Position numbers and translations under genes: made by a program | DNA from: Tetrahymena thermophila SB210 | Taxonomy: Eukaryota > Ciliophora > Oligohymenophorea > Hymenostomatida > Tetrahymenidae | DNA length: 64,000 nucleotides | Direction: 5' to 3' | Assembly (NCBI RefSeq): GCF_000189635.1 | Contig: NW_002476354.1 | Coordinates: forward strand, 1-64,000 | Shown here: positions 22,495 through 34,564 of the stretch, piece after piece | Position numbering within the stretch: position 1 is the stretch's first letter | Layout of the letters: each line of letters begins with the position of its first letter | The notes under the pieces: model-generated | The model's database searches: none | What the model was told of the DNA's origin: nothing | Seen by the model: the letters and a program-made list of their open reading frames with translations, nothing else

Positions 22495-25400
22495 ATGAGA
22501 CTAAGCATTTAAAAATTAAATTTTGAAAAAACTTAAAAAGAGCATGATGAAATGGTAGAGATTTTTCACTAACGCTAGAATGAAAAAACTCTTACAGAGG
22601 ATGAAATAGGAACAAAAATGGTGTCTACAAACAGGGTTTAATCTTCATTTTAAGAATTAAGCACAAAATAAATATTTTAGGATAATAATTTTAGCAAAAA
22701 AATTCCAAATATAGGGCAAGTACTTGACAGTAAAAAGAGACTTTAGTATTATAATGAAGATAACTCACTTAAATATGCCTAAACTTAGAATGATGTTAGC
22801 AGTATTTAAAATGAGAGTTCTAAAAATAATCATTTTAGCTTCATAAAGAAAGAATAAAAATATCAATAAAGTTCTTTGAGTGCTTCTGTATAATATGAAA
22901 GCAAATCGCTTATATTGGATGAACAAGTAGAAAATAAAACAAATATATTGCAAATAGGTGGTATAAACAGTGGCTTAAATTTTATTATTAGTCCAACTTT
23001 TAGGAAGAAGAGTGTAAATAGCCAAACAGACACTCCTCTAGACTAGTAAAATTTTTCATAACAAGAGGGATTAAATTTAAATAGCCCATAAGTATATTCT
23101 AACATTGATAGTAAATTTGCAGATGCTCAGGATAAATCGCAATCAATTTAGTTTAGTTGCTAAAAAAGCAATTAGTAGGATTTAATAGAATAGTCAGTTA
23201 ATGATTAAGGTAGAGATGTATTTTCAAATTAATCTTAATCAAGTGGAATAGCAATTGAAAGCTCAAACAAAAAGCAGAAATAAAGCTAGGTTTCTTAAAT
23301 TGAATCAAAGAAAAAAGAATCAAAGAAGTTTACAGAAGTGGAAAAGTAAATACACTAAAAAAAAACATAAAAAAGAACTGTAAATTTTATCCACATAATT
23401 ATGAAGATGAAAAACTATGCATACAAGATGACTTCAAATATTGAATCAAAAAGACTTGCCCTACTATAAAGACAGAATTTTTTCTATTTAAGAGATAAAA
23501 CAATAAATTATGACAATTAAGAGAAGGAAGGCTATGAATTTTATGATTATAGCCACTTTTAAAAGCTTATTCATCTCATATTTTAGCTAATTTAATCAAT
23601 TAATTTACTAAAAGGATTAATTCAAAAGATTCCTACTATTCCTTTATTTCTACCTTAATCTTTATGGAAATTTATATGGGATATTTTTAATATGATAATT
23701 GTAATTATCTTCTTCTTCTATCTTCCTCTTTACTTTATTTATGGCATTCTATTCAAAGAAGTTTTTTATTTTGAAGGTCTTGATATCCTGCTTGCTATTA
23801 TAGCAACTCTTGATATTTTCATCAATTTAAATACAGTCCTGTACAGAAAGGGTAATCTTCTCCACTCAAGAACTCTCATCTTACTCGAATATATTTCTAA
23901 AAATGGTCTTCTTAACATCACTTTTGTTGCAATTTTGTGGATTGTTTTAGCTTCACAAAGAAGCTAGCTTTAATTAATTTAAAATTATAGATTCAGTATT
24001 ATTTTTTTTGTGGTCGCGCTATTCAAAGTTTTCAAATAGAATTCATTCAAAAATAGAATTTATGACAGGTTTTATTTGAGAAAGATAAATCGAGGAATCA
24101 TCAGCTTGATGCAAATTTTCTTCAATTTGTTCATTGTTTCTCATGTATTTGCTTGCATTTGGCTTGTAGTTGGTAAAATAAATTAGACATAAGACTCTAT
24201 TATTTGCGGGTAATAAGATCCTGACATTATTACCAATAATTGTTCTTATACATGGCTTGATAAATTAAAAGGAATACAAAATCTAACTTTCTATGAATAG
24301 TATTTGAGAGCTTATTATTTCACTACTGTAACCATGATTACTGTGGGCTACGGTGACATAACACCTGTTAATAGTATAGAATATTTACTTTCTATTTTAA
24401 CCATGCTTATAGCTTGTGGTATGTTTGGATACAGCTTGAATTCTATTGGACAAATATTATCAGAAATGGACATTAACAATAAAGAATATGATGAACATTT
24501 TAATGCGATATATGGATACATGCATAAAAAAAACGTATCAACTGACTTACAGGTGTAAGTGAGAGAATATTTGCAATATTATTTTATTCAGTCAAATTAA
24601 GAAGATATTCAAAAGCAGCAAAAAGTAATCTAATTATTGCCTGAGACCCTACAAAATTAGATTATGCTTGAGGCTAATAAGATAATTTTCGAAAGCTCAA
24701 AGCTTTTTAAGTAACTAAATGTTTTTCAATTTTTATATTGATTTTCTATTGAATTGATGGTTATTTTTCAATTTAGAGGAAACAAAATTTTTAAGAAATT
24801 TAATTTGTTTTTGTGTAATCAATTTTTTTAAAAATAGGAATAATTTCAGTGAATAAATTATCTAAAAGACGATAAAGTTGATTGAGTAAAAAGAATTTAG
24901 ACCTGGTTAAAAGATTATTTCCTAAAACGAAGAAAATGACAATTTCATATATTTCATAGAAAAAGGAAGCGTAGAAATTTATAATAGTAATAATAACGAA
25001 CAACTAAAGCTGCTTCATAAAGGAGATTAGTTTGGAGAAATTTAATTCTTTACTGGTTAAGTAAGTCAAGTATCAGTAAGAAGCGTTGAATTCACTAAAT
25101 TGCTAGTAATCAAAAGAAGCTGTTTCTTTGAATTAATTTAAAGTTCACCCTTAGACTTAGAAAGATATTGCATGATAAAAGACTCAATTCTTTACAGTAA
25201 CAAATTAGAAATGGCTGAAGTATTTTGTTACTGTTGTAAATCCAGCAATCATTTCGTCACCTAATGTAATTTCATTCATCTCCAGCTTGACAAATACAAA
25301 GTAAAACGAAAAAAAACTCATATTTTTTAATATTTATTTTTCAAGCTTTAACTTTCCATAAATTTTAAACAAAAAACGACTTCAAATTCAAATGCAAAAT

Positions 25401-27345
25401 TTTTGAAGTAAATTTTATTTTAAATTTAATAATTATTTTTTTTAAGCAAAATATTTTTCAAGTTAAAATTCAAAATTTTTAAGTAAAATTTTATTTCAAA
25501 GTTAATTAAATAATAATTATTTTATTTCATATAAAAAAAGGACTTAAAAAATATTAAATTATTATTATTTCCATTTTTGCATTTTTTAATAGATTAATTA
25601 TTAATTAATTATTTAAAAATTAATTTATTTTTGTTAACTTAGATCATAAAAGAATATGTGAAAAATGATTTTTAAGTAAGAGACTAAGATATTTAAAGAA
25701 GAAAGTTCTCTTACCAAACTCTGCAAATATAAGATTAAATTGAAGATAGAGCTAGATAATTTGTAGATGATAATATTGAGGATTTATATACGTAAGGATG
25801 GTTCAATGAGCTCATTTAGTTGGAGTTTTAAGATTAGATCATTTAATTTAAGTGTAATAATGGAAATGCAAGCCATCCTAGCTTGAAAACTGTAAACTAA
25901 TAATAAAACCAATAATATTTTTAGAAAATGAAAACAAACTAAAATATTTAAAACTAACTCTCCAACATCAAAATTCAGTATCAAAAAGCGAAGAATATAA
26001 TTGCCAATATTTAAGATAGCTAAAGTATGAATATTTATTCAGAGTTATATCCGTTTGATAAGTCTAGTACGCAAATATAATAGAAATCTAATAATAACTT
26101 TTAACATGCACTTTCAGCATTAGATGATTTCTCACAGAGCCCTCATGCCTTTAATTTAAACAAAAAAGTATAATTCTCTACAAATTCTTTGTAAGAAAAT
26201 AATGAAGATAATTAAGCAGATAACAAGTCTATTCAAGTTTAGTCTTCTTAATTTATCAATAATAATATTGCTCCAATTAACTTTCATCACTATTAAACTG
26301 TTGGAGATTGCTCAAATTTCAATACTCCAACAAATAGACAGCGCCATCAATCGAATATCTCTGAGTCATCTCCTAAATCTGCTAATAACAACATTTATGT
26401 GAATGTGAATAGTGCAAATTATTACCACCAAAATAGTGGATAAAATAATATTAACAACTAACCTATGCATGGAATTTAGTACCATAATCCTTACATTAAC
26501 GATATAATTTAACAATATGCATATTATGAGTCCTCCAATTAGTTGAGCAATTAAGACACTTACTCTTAAGTTGGTTATTAAAATGTACAAGATGATAATC
26601 AATTCTACAACAGGCAAATAAATCAATAAAAAATAGCTAACCAAAATGAAAAGAACCAAAAGTAAAAAGAGTATGCTAATTTGAGAGAGAGTATTAAAAA
26701 AAGTACCTTGATAACAGAAGCTCTTCAAAGAAAGAAATCTTTTAATCCTCTATTAATGAGCAAATAATTAAGCAGTATAAATTAAAGATAGGTAAATGAA
26801 GCGCTTATTAAGCAGTTAAAAGAACTGGTTCAAATGCCTCATGGCCTGACTATGTAACAAGGTTATTTATAATTTGAAACCCTAAAAAATTACTAAGTTT
26901 ATTTACCTTAAAATAACTATGACAGAGTTATTCTCTCTTATTCAGTTCTTTTGAGAAAAAATCAGGCATTTTAATAAATTTACAAAACAAAAAAAAGTTT
27001 CTAAAACAAAAATGATAATGAAAAACTCATTAAAATTCAAAAAACTTAAGTATAAAATAATAACGAAAATTCTAAAAAATCGATCCAATATTTAAAAAAT
27101 ATACTTAAACAAAACTAATTAGAGAGTAATTAGGAAGAATCAAATGAAGAAAACCACAAAAAAAATTCAACAGGTTGAATGATTGTTTTTTTTAAAAGAA
27201 AATTAGTTATGAAATTATGAATTTAATTTTTTAAATAGTTTATTTCTTTTCATAATTTATAATGTAAAATATTTCAAAAAAAATTCTAAATAATTTTAAG
27301 CAAATTTATTTTATGTTGCCTGCCTGATGTACAAGCACTCCAAAG
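22160..27345. repeat. tandem duplication, copy 1 (potassium channel gene with flanks)
   Basis: The unit runs from about 330 bp upstream of the channel start to about 170 bp past its stop. The matching right-hand copy is 27695-33090. Coding exons are nearly identical and the flanks recognisable, for example AGTACTTATTAAAAATCTAA at the left end and a TACAAGCACTCCAAA-type end on the right. Copy boundaries are approximate. Confidence 0.85.
22495..27178 (+). CDS. cyclic-nucleotide-type potassium channel 1 (1404 aa)
   Basis: Exons 22495-24710, 24838-25300 and 25643-27178 with introns of 127 nt (phase 2) and 342 nt (phase 0). The product is a voltage-gated K+ channel of the EAG/CNG superfamily: long cytosolic Q/N/S-rich N-terminus (about 390 aa), S1 at about 396-420, S2 428-447, S5 533-559, pore TTVTMITVGYGDITP with filter TVGYG at 616-620, S6 to about 655, C-linker, cyclic-nucleotide-binding fold 740-840 (FRPGQ, KGDQFGE) and a zinc knuckle C-x2-C-x4-H-x4-C at 869-882. 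A 500-residue Q/N-rich tail follows. The arginine that contacts cyclic-nucleotide phosphate (R in R-T-A) is replaced by serine (V-S-Q-V-S-V-R-S), so ligand binding is doubtful. S4 is poor in regularly spaced charges. The intron after residue 738 joins LFK to NNFSE, the expected C-linker/CNBD junction. The start is conserved in copy 2 behind a 1-nt indel. Confidence 0.93.
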
Positions 27346-28006
27346 TAACTTTTTTTAAATAAATTATAATTAGTGTTTAAAATTTATGAAAAAAATAGAA
27401 TTAAATTATACAAACTTTTAATTAATTCAATATTTTGATTGCATTTTTAAAAAACCCCCTTAAAAATATATAATAAAAATGGAAAGTATTCCCCTCTAAT
27501 AAATTATATTGAATAAATACTTGGTAAACTTTAAGTTAAATTGATAAAAAATATATTTAATTATAAAAATCACTAAAGGTAAATTAGTAACAAAAAAAAT
27601 ATTTTATAATACTTCAAATTTTTATTTAAAGTTAACTAGTAATTTTTATTAATTGTGATTTTATTTTTGTTTAATAATATACTCTTTATTTTGATAAATA
27701 AATAGATAGTACTTATTAAAAATCTAATTTTACTTTTTATATTTTTTTATAAATAAGTAATTACAAAAATAATTATGATCAAATTATAGTTAAATAGAAA
27801 TAACAAGCTTTTGTACTTAATTAGTAAATTCAAACTGTTTCTCTTCATATTTAGCATATTAATAAATACTGATTAAATTCTGCTGAAATAATTGTTTTAT
27901 TTAATCAATTGTGGTTATAAATTAATTAAAATTAAATTAAATATGTAATACAAATTATAAACATTTTTTAGATAATAAATAGTATAAATTAATTATTAAA
28001 AGGAAG
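27179..28006. other. intergenic region between the two channel copies
   Basis: 3' flank of copy 1 (homologous to 32904-33090), a unique AT-rich centre, then the 5' flank of copy 2 (homologous to 22160-22494). Nothing else is recognised. Confidence 0.7.
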
Positions 28007-31000
28007 ATGAGACTAAGCATTTAAAAATTAAATTTTGAAAAAACTTAAAAAGAGCATGATGAAATGGTAGAGATTTTTCACTAACGCTAGAATGAAAAAA
28101 CTCTTACAGAGGATGAAATTGGAACAAAAATGGTGTCTACAAATAGGGTTTAATCTTCATTTTAAGAATTAAGCGCAAAATAAATATTTTAGGAAATTAA
28201 CTTTAGCAATAAAATTCCAAATATAGGGCAAGTACTTAACAGTAAAAAGAGACTTTAGTATTATAATGAAGATAATTCATTTAAATAAGCTTAAAGTTAA
28301 AATGATATTAGCAATATTTAAAATGAGAGTTCTAAAAATAATCAATTTAGCTTCATAAAGGAAGAACAAAAATAGTAATTAAGCTCTTTGAGTGTTTCTG
28401 TTTAATATGAAAACAAATCGCTTATATAGGATGAATAAGTAGAAAACAAAACAAATATATCGCAAATATGCGGCATAAACAGTGACTTAAATTTTAATAT
28501 TAGTCCAACTTTTAGGAAGAAAAATGCAAATAGCCAAACAAATATTCCTCCAGACTAGTAAAATGCTTCATAACAAGATGGATTAAATTTAAATAGCCCA
28601 TAAAGATACTCTAATGTTGATAGTAAATCCGCAGATGCTCAGGATAAATCGCAATCAATTTAATTTAGTTGCCAAAAGACTAATTAGTAAGATTTAATAG
28701 AATAGTCAGTTAATGATTAAGGTAGAAATTTATTTTAAGACTAGTCTTAATTAAGTGGAATGGCGATGGTAAGCTCAAACAAAAAGCAAAAATAAAGCTT
28801 GGCTTCTTAGGTTGGATCAAGAAAAAAAGAATCAAAGAAGTTTACAGAAGTGGAAAAGTAAATACACTAAAAAAAAACATAAAAAAGAACTGTAAATTTT
28901 ATCCACATAATTATGAAGATGAAAAACTACGCATACAAAATGGCTTCAAATATTGAATCAAAAAGACTTGCGATGCTATAAAGACAGAAGTTTTTCTATT
29001 TAAGAGATAAAACAATAAATTATGACAATTAGGAGAAGGAAGGTTATGAGTTTTATGATTACAGCCGCTTTTAAAAGTTTATTCATCTCATTTTTTAGCG
29101 AATTTAATCAATTAATTTAATAAAAAGATTAATGCATAGAACTCCTACTATTCCTTTATTTCTACCTTAATCTTTATGGAAATTTATATGGGATATTTTT
29201 AATATGATAATTGTAATTATCTTCTTCTTCTATCTTCCTCTTTATTTTATTTATGGCATTCTTTTCAAAGAAGTTTTTTATTTTGAAGGTCTTGATATTT
29301 TGCTTGTTATTATAGCAACTCTTGATATTTTCATCAATTTAAATACAGTCCAGTACAGAAAGGGTAATCTTCTCCACTCAAGAACTCTTATCTTGCTTGA
29401 ATATATTTCTAAAAATGGTATTCTTAACATCTCTTTTGTTGCAATTTTGTGGATTGTTTTAGCTTCACAAAGAAGCTAGCTTTAATTAATTTAAAATTAT
29501 AGATTCAGTATTATTTTTTTTGTGGTTGCGCTACTAAAAGTTTTCAAATAGAATTCATTCAAAAATAGAATTTATGACAGGTTTTATTTGAGAAAGATAA
29601 ATCGAGGAATCATCAGCTTGATGCAAATTTTCTTCAATTTGTTCATAGTTTCTCATGTGTTTGCTTGTATTTGGCTTGTAGTTGGTAAAATAAATTAGAC
29701 ATAAAATTCTATTATATGTGGCTAATAAGACACTTACAATAATATCAATAATTGTTCTTATACTTGGCTTGATAAATTAAAAGGAATACAAAATCTAACT
29801 TTCTATGAATAGTATTTGAGAGCTTATTATTTCACTACTGTAACCATGATTACTGTGGGCTACGGTGACATAACACCTGTTAATAGTATAGAATATTTAC
29901 TTTCTATTTTAACCATGCTTATAGCTTGTGGTATGTTTGGATACAGCTTGAATTCTATTGGACAAATATTATCAGAAATGGACATTAACAATAAAGAATA
30001 TGATGAGCATTTTAATGCGATATATGGATTCATGCATAAAAAAAATATTTCTACTGATTTACAGGTGTAAGTAAGAGAATATTTGCAATATTTTTTTATC
30101 CAGTCAAATTAAGAAGATATTCAAAAATAGCAAAAAGTAATCTAATTATTGCCAGAGACCCTACAAAATTAGATTATGCTTGAGGCTAATAAGATAATTT
30201 TCGAAAACTCAACGCTTTTTAGGTAACTAAATTTTTTTCAATTTATTGATTGATTTTCTTTTGAATTGATGGTTATTTTTCAATTTAGTGGAAACAAAAT
30301 TTTTAAGAAATTTAATTTGTTTTTGTGTAATCAATTTTTAAAAAAATAGGAATAATTTCAGTGAATAAATTATCTAAAAGACTATAAAGTTGATTGAGTA
30401 AAAAGAATTCAGACCTGGTTAAAGGATTATTTCCTAAAACGAAGAAAATGACAATTGCATATATTTCATAGAAAAAGGAAGCGTAGAGATTTATAACAGT
30501 AATAATAACGAACAACTAAAGCTGCTTCATAAAGGAGATCAGTTTGGAGAAATTTAATTCTTTACTGGTTAAGTAAGTCAAGTATCAGTAAGAAGCGTTG
30601 AATTCACTAAATTGCTAGTAATCAAAAGAAGCTGTTTCTTTGAATTAATTTAAAGTTCACCCTTAGACTTAGAAAGATATTGCATGATAAAAGACTCAAT
30701 TCTTTACAGTAACAAATTAGAAATGGCTGATGTATTTTGTTACTGTTGTAAATCCAGCAATCATTTCGTCACCTAATGTAATTTCATTCATCTCCAGCTT
30801 GACAAATACAAAGTAAAACGAAAAAAAGCTCATACTTTTTAATATTTATTTTTCAAGCTTTAACTTCCCATAAAATTTTAAACAAAAAATTGCTTCAAAT
30901 TAAAATGTAAAATTTGTAAGTAAAATTGTATTTTAAGATAACTCAATTAAAAAATATTTTTTTTAAAGCAAAATTTTTTTCAAGTTAATATGTTAAATTT

Positions 31001-33090
31001 TTAAGTAAAATTTTATTCAAATTTAACTAAATAAAACAATTATTATTTTTCAGATAAATAAATATTTTTAATGATAATTTTAGACAATTAAAGTTGAGTT
31101 ATATACTAAAAACCCTATTCAAAGATTAATTATTTCTAATAAATTGTTACTAATTAACATAGGAAAATTAAATAGATTTTAATGGTATAAGAGTAAATAC
31201 AAATAAAATAAAATAATTTTTAAAAGTTGTCTTAACTTTTATTAAAATTTTTTATAAAGAAAATATTAATTAATCTCTTATTATTTCCATTATATTTTTA
31301 ATAGATTGATTATTAATTATTTAATCATTAATTTATTATTTATCAACGTTAGATCATAAAAGATTATGTGAAGAATGATTTTTAAGTAAGAGACAAAGAT
31401 ATTTAAAGAAGAAAGTTCTCTTACCAAACTCTGCAAATATAAGATTAAATTGAAGATAGAGCTAGATAATTTGTAGATGATAATATTGAAGATTTATATA
31501 CGAAAGGATGGTTCAATGAGCTCATTTAGTTAGAGTTTTAAGATTAGATCGTTTAATTCAAGGGTAATTATGGAAATGCAAGCCATCCTAGCTTGAAAAC
31601 TGTAAACTAATAATAAAACCAATAATATTTTTAGAAAATGAAGACAAGCTAAGGTATTTAAAATCAACTCGCCAACATCAAAATTTAATATTAGAAAGTG
31701 AAGAATATAATTGCTAATATTTAAGATAGCTAAAGTGTGAATATGTATTCAGAGTTATATCCGTTTGATAAGTCTAGTGTGCAAATATAATAGAAATCTA
31801 ATAATAACTTTTAACATACATTTTCAGCATATGACGATTTCTCGCAGAGCCCTCATGCCTTTAATTTAAACAAAAAAGTATAATTCTCTATAAATTCGCT
31901 GTAAGAAAATAATGAAGATAATTAAGCAGATAACAAGTCTATTCAAGTTTAGTCTTCTTAATTTATCAATAATAATATTACTCCGATTAGCTTTCATCAC
32001 TATTAAACTGCTGGAGATTGCTCAAATTTCAATACTCCAACTAATAGACAGCGCCACCAATCCAATATCTCTGATACATCTCCTAAATCTGCTAATAATA
32101 ATATTTATGTGAACCTGAATAGTGCAAATTATTACCACCAAAATAATGGTTAAAATAATATTAACAACTAAACTATACATGGAATTTAGTACCATAATCC
32201 TTAAGCAAATAATCCTTATATTAACGATATAATTTAACAATATGTATATTATGAGTCTTCTAATTAGTTGAGCAATTAAGACACTTACTCTTAAGTTGGT
32301 TACTAAAATGTACAAGATGATAACTAATTCTACAACAGGTAAATAAATCAATAAAAAATAGCTAACCAAAATGAACAGCAGCAAAAGTAAAAAGAATATG
32401 CTAATTTGAGAGAAAATATAAAAAGAAATACCTTGATAACATAAGCTCTTCATAAAAAGAAATCTTTGAATCCTCTATTAATGAGCAAGTAATTAAGTAG
32501 TATAAACTAAAGATAGGTAAATGAAACGCTTATTAAGCAGTTAAAAGAACTGGTTTAAATGCCTCATGACCTGACTATGTAACAAGGTTATTTTTAATTC
32601 GAAACGCTAAAAAATTACTAAGTTTATTTACCTTAAAATAACTATGACAGAGTTATTCTCTCTTATTCAGTCCTTTTGAGAAAAAATCAGGCATTTTAAT
32701 AAATTTACAAAACAAAAAAAAGTTTCTAAAACAAAAATGATAATGAAAAACTCATTAAAATTCAAAAAACTTAAGTATAAAATAATAATGAAAGTTCTAA
32801 AAAATCCATCCAATATTTAAAAAATTTACTTATACAAAACTAATTAGAGAGTTAGTAGGAAGAATCAAAGGAAGAAAACCACAAAAATAATTCAAAAAAC
32901 TGATTGATTGATTCATTATTGTTTTTTTCTAAAGAAAATTCAATATTAAATTATATATTAAATTTTTTATTTATTTAATTTCTTTTCATAATTTATAGTG
33001 TAAAACATTTCTAAAAAAATCCTTAGTAATTTTAAGCAAACTTATTTTATGTTGCTACTGATGTATAAGCACTCCAAAATATTTTTTTTT
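27695..33090. repeat. tandem duplication, copy 2 (potassium channel gene with flanks)
   Basis: Right-hand copy of the unit at 22160-27345. Start codons are 5512 bp apart. Exons 1 and 2 have identical lengths in both copies; the difference in unit length comes mainly from intron 2 (540 against 342 nt) and a 15-nt insertion in exon 3. Confidence 0.85.
28007..32903 (+). CDS. cyclic-nucleotide-type potassium channel 2 (1409 aa)
   Basis: Exons 28007-30222 (2216 nt), 30350-30812 (463 nt) and 31353-32903 (1551 nt), with introns of 127 and 540 nt. Exons 1 and 2 and intron 1 match copy 1 in length exactly. Pore, filter TVGYG, CNB fold and zinc knuckle are unchanged, and the phosphate arginine of the CNB fold is likewise missing. 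The C-terminal tail is 5 residues longer owing to a 15-nt in-frame insertion near 32203-32217 (an added QANNP-type unit). At the first splice the codon is AG|G (Arg) instead of AA|G (Lys). Most differences are synonymous or in the N- and C-terminal Q/N-rich parts, so both copies look functional. Ciliates have hundreds of such channels, used in membrane excitability and ciliary control; the specific role here is unknown. Confidence 0.93.
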
Positions 33091-34266
33091 TAATTGGGCT
33101 TTTACTAAATTATATTTAGCTATCAAAAATTTATTAAAAATTAGAATTATAAATTTAGTAAAAATTAATTAATTTAATATATATATTTATTGCACATTTA
33201 AAAACTCCCTTGAAATATAAAATAAATGTCGATGTATTTTTTGAAACATGGTAGAAAATATTTCATAATTTCTAAATTATTAATTACATTAATTTGTAAA
33301 AGAAATTTATTTATTTTAACTCGCTTTTCCTTATTAAATTCTCATAATTTTGATTTCTTTTAAAAATGTGGGTAAAAATTTTTTAATTTTGATAAAATTT
33401 TATAAATATCTTCGCTTAATGACTTATTCACCATTTCCTAAGCTTACTTTTGGTAAAGTGAGAAAAATTCAAAATTTAGGTAAATGTGAATCGTTGTGTC
33501 TGAGCATAAATTTAATTATTCAATGAAAAAAAATGGGGAATTATTGAGCAAATATGAAAAATGTTAATTTCAGTAAAAAAATAGTTTTTTTCATTACTGA
33601 ACTTAAACTTATAATATTTTTAAATATAATTTAAGTTAGTTGAATAAATTTTATTTTAAAAATAAAATTTCTTATAAAGATAAAAAGATATATGATAAAT
33701 AGAATATCAAATTTAAAAATAATTATGTAATGGGCTTTATAAGACAATGTATGTTTGTATAAATACATAAAATAAATAATTAATGCACAAAATAGAAAAA
33801 TAAACTAAAATCAATAACAATCAAAAAATTTAAGATTATTGGTTAAGTTTTATTTATTTATTTGTTTATTTAATTTATTTTGATCAAGCTAGCTTTTTGC
33901 CCTAGTAGGAAAAAACCAAATTAATACAATTTTACTGCTTATTCATTGCTAAAAAAGAAGGTTTTGCTGTTTATTTATAAATGAATGAATTTTCTGTTTT
34001 ATATTTTAAAAAAAAATATTATATGATTTTTTATATGGTTTTAAGAAGTAAGTATGACTTTTTTTAGAAAAAAAACTATTTAAACTAAAAATAAGTTAGT
34101 ATTTTCTGCGTTAATGTTTATAATTTGAATATCCATGATTTAATTCATAACCATGATTATGGATTCTCTCAAAAATTTTGAGACGTCTAATCCAAAAATG
34201 TACCTAATTCTAACCTCTTTTGAGGTCTTCAATATACATTGTTATAATAATAATAGGTAAATAAAT

Positions 34267-34304
<38 letters not shown>

Positions 34305-34564
34305 TTTTGCTTACTTTATAAAGCTAAAAGCTAGGTGTAATATTTATATTTTTTATATTATTATCTAAAATGAAGTTTATATTTACTTATTTAATTAATT
34401 TGAATTTTATTTTTTTAAAAAAGAAACTTATACTAAAATTAAAATAAATATAAAATAAGAATACATAAAGATGCATGTATTAAAATACTTTAAATAAGAA
34501 TAAAATGTTGAAATATAGTATAAAAATAAGTAGGTCTGTTTACTTATTTATTTTAAATAAATTA
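32904..34564. other. intergenic region, convergent channel 2 / L3
   Basis: 3' flanks of both neighbours. Contains the end of the tandem duplication (to about 33090) and a TAGA microsatellite at 34268-34304. The 33100-34250 part has no coding frame that I believe. Confidence 0.55.
34268..34304. repeat. (TAGA)n microsatellite
   Basis: Nine perfect TAGA units. Similar shorter GATA tracts occur near 4740, 18521 and 22202. Non-coding. Confidence 0.95.

Noticed and set aside
24800..25003. Minus-strand frames over the first channel intron and start of exon 2 (also 30312-30515)
   Set aside because: Explained by the spliced plus-strand channel gene; composition is that of antisense AT-rich DNA.
26366..26728. 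Minus-strand open frames opposite the channel tails (also 32022-32453 and 25784-25984)
   Set aside because: They are reverse-strand shadows of the Q/N-rich tail of the channels, whose CAA/TAA/AAT codons read as I/L/V-rich sequence on the other strand.
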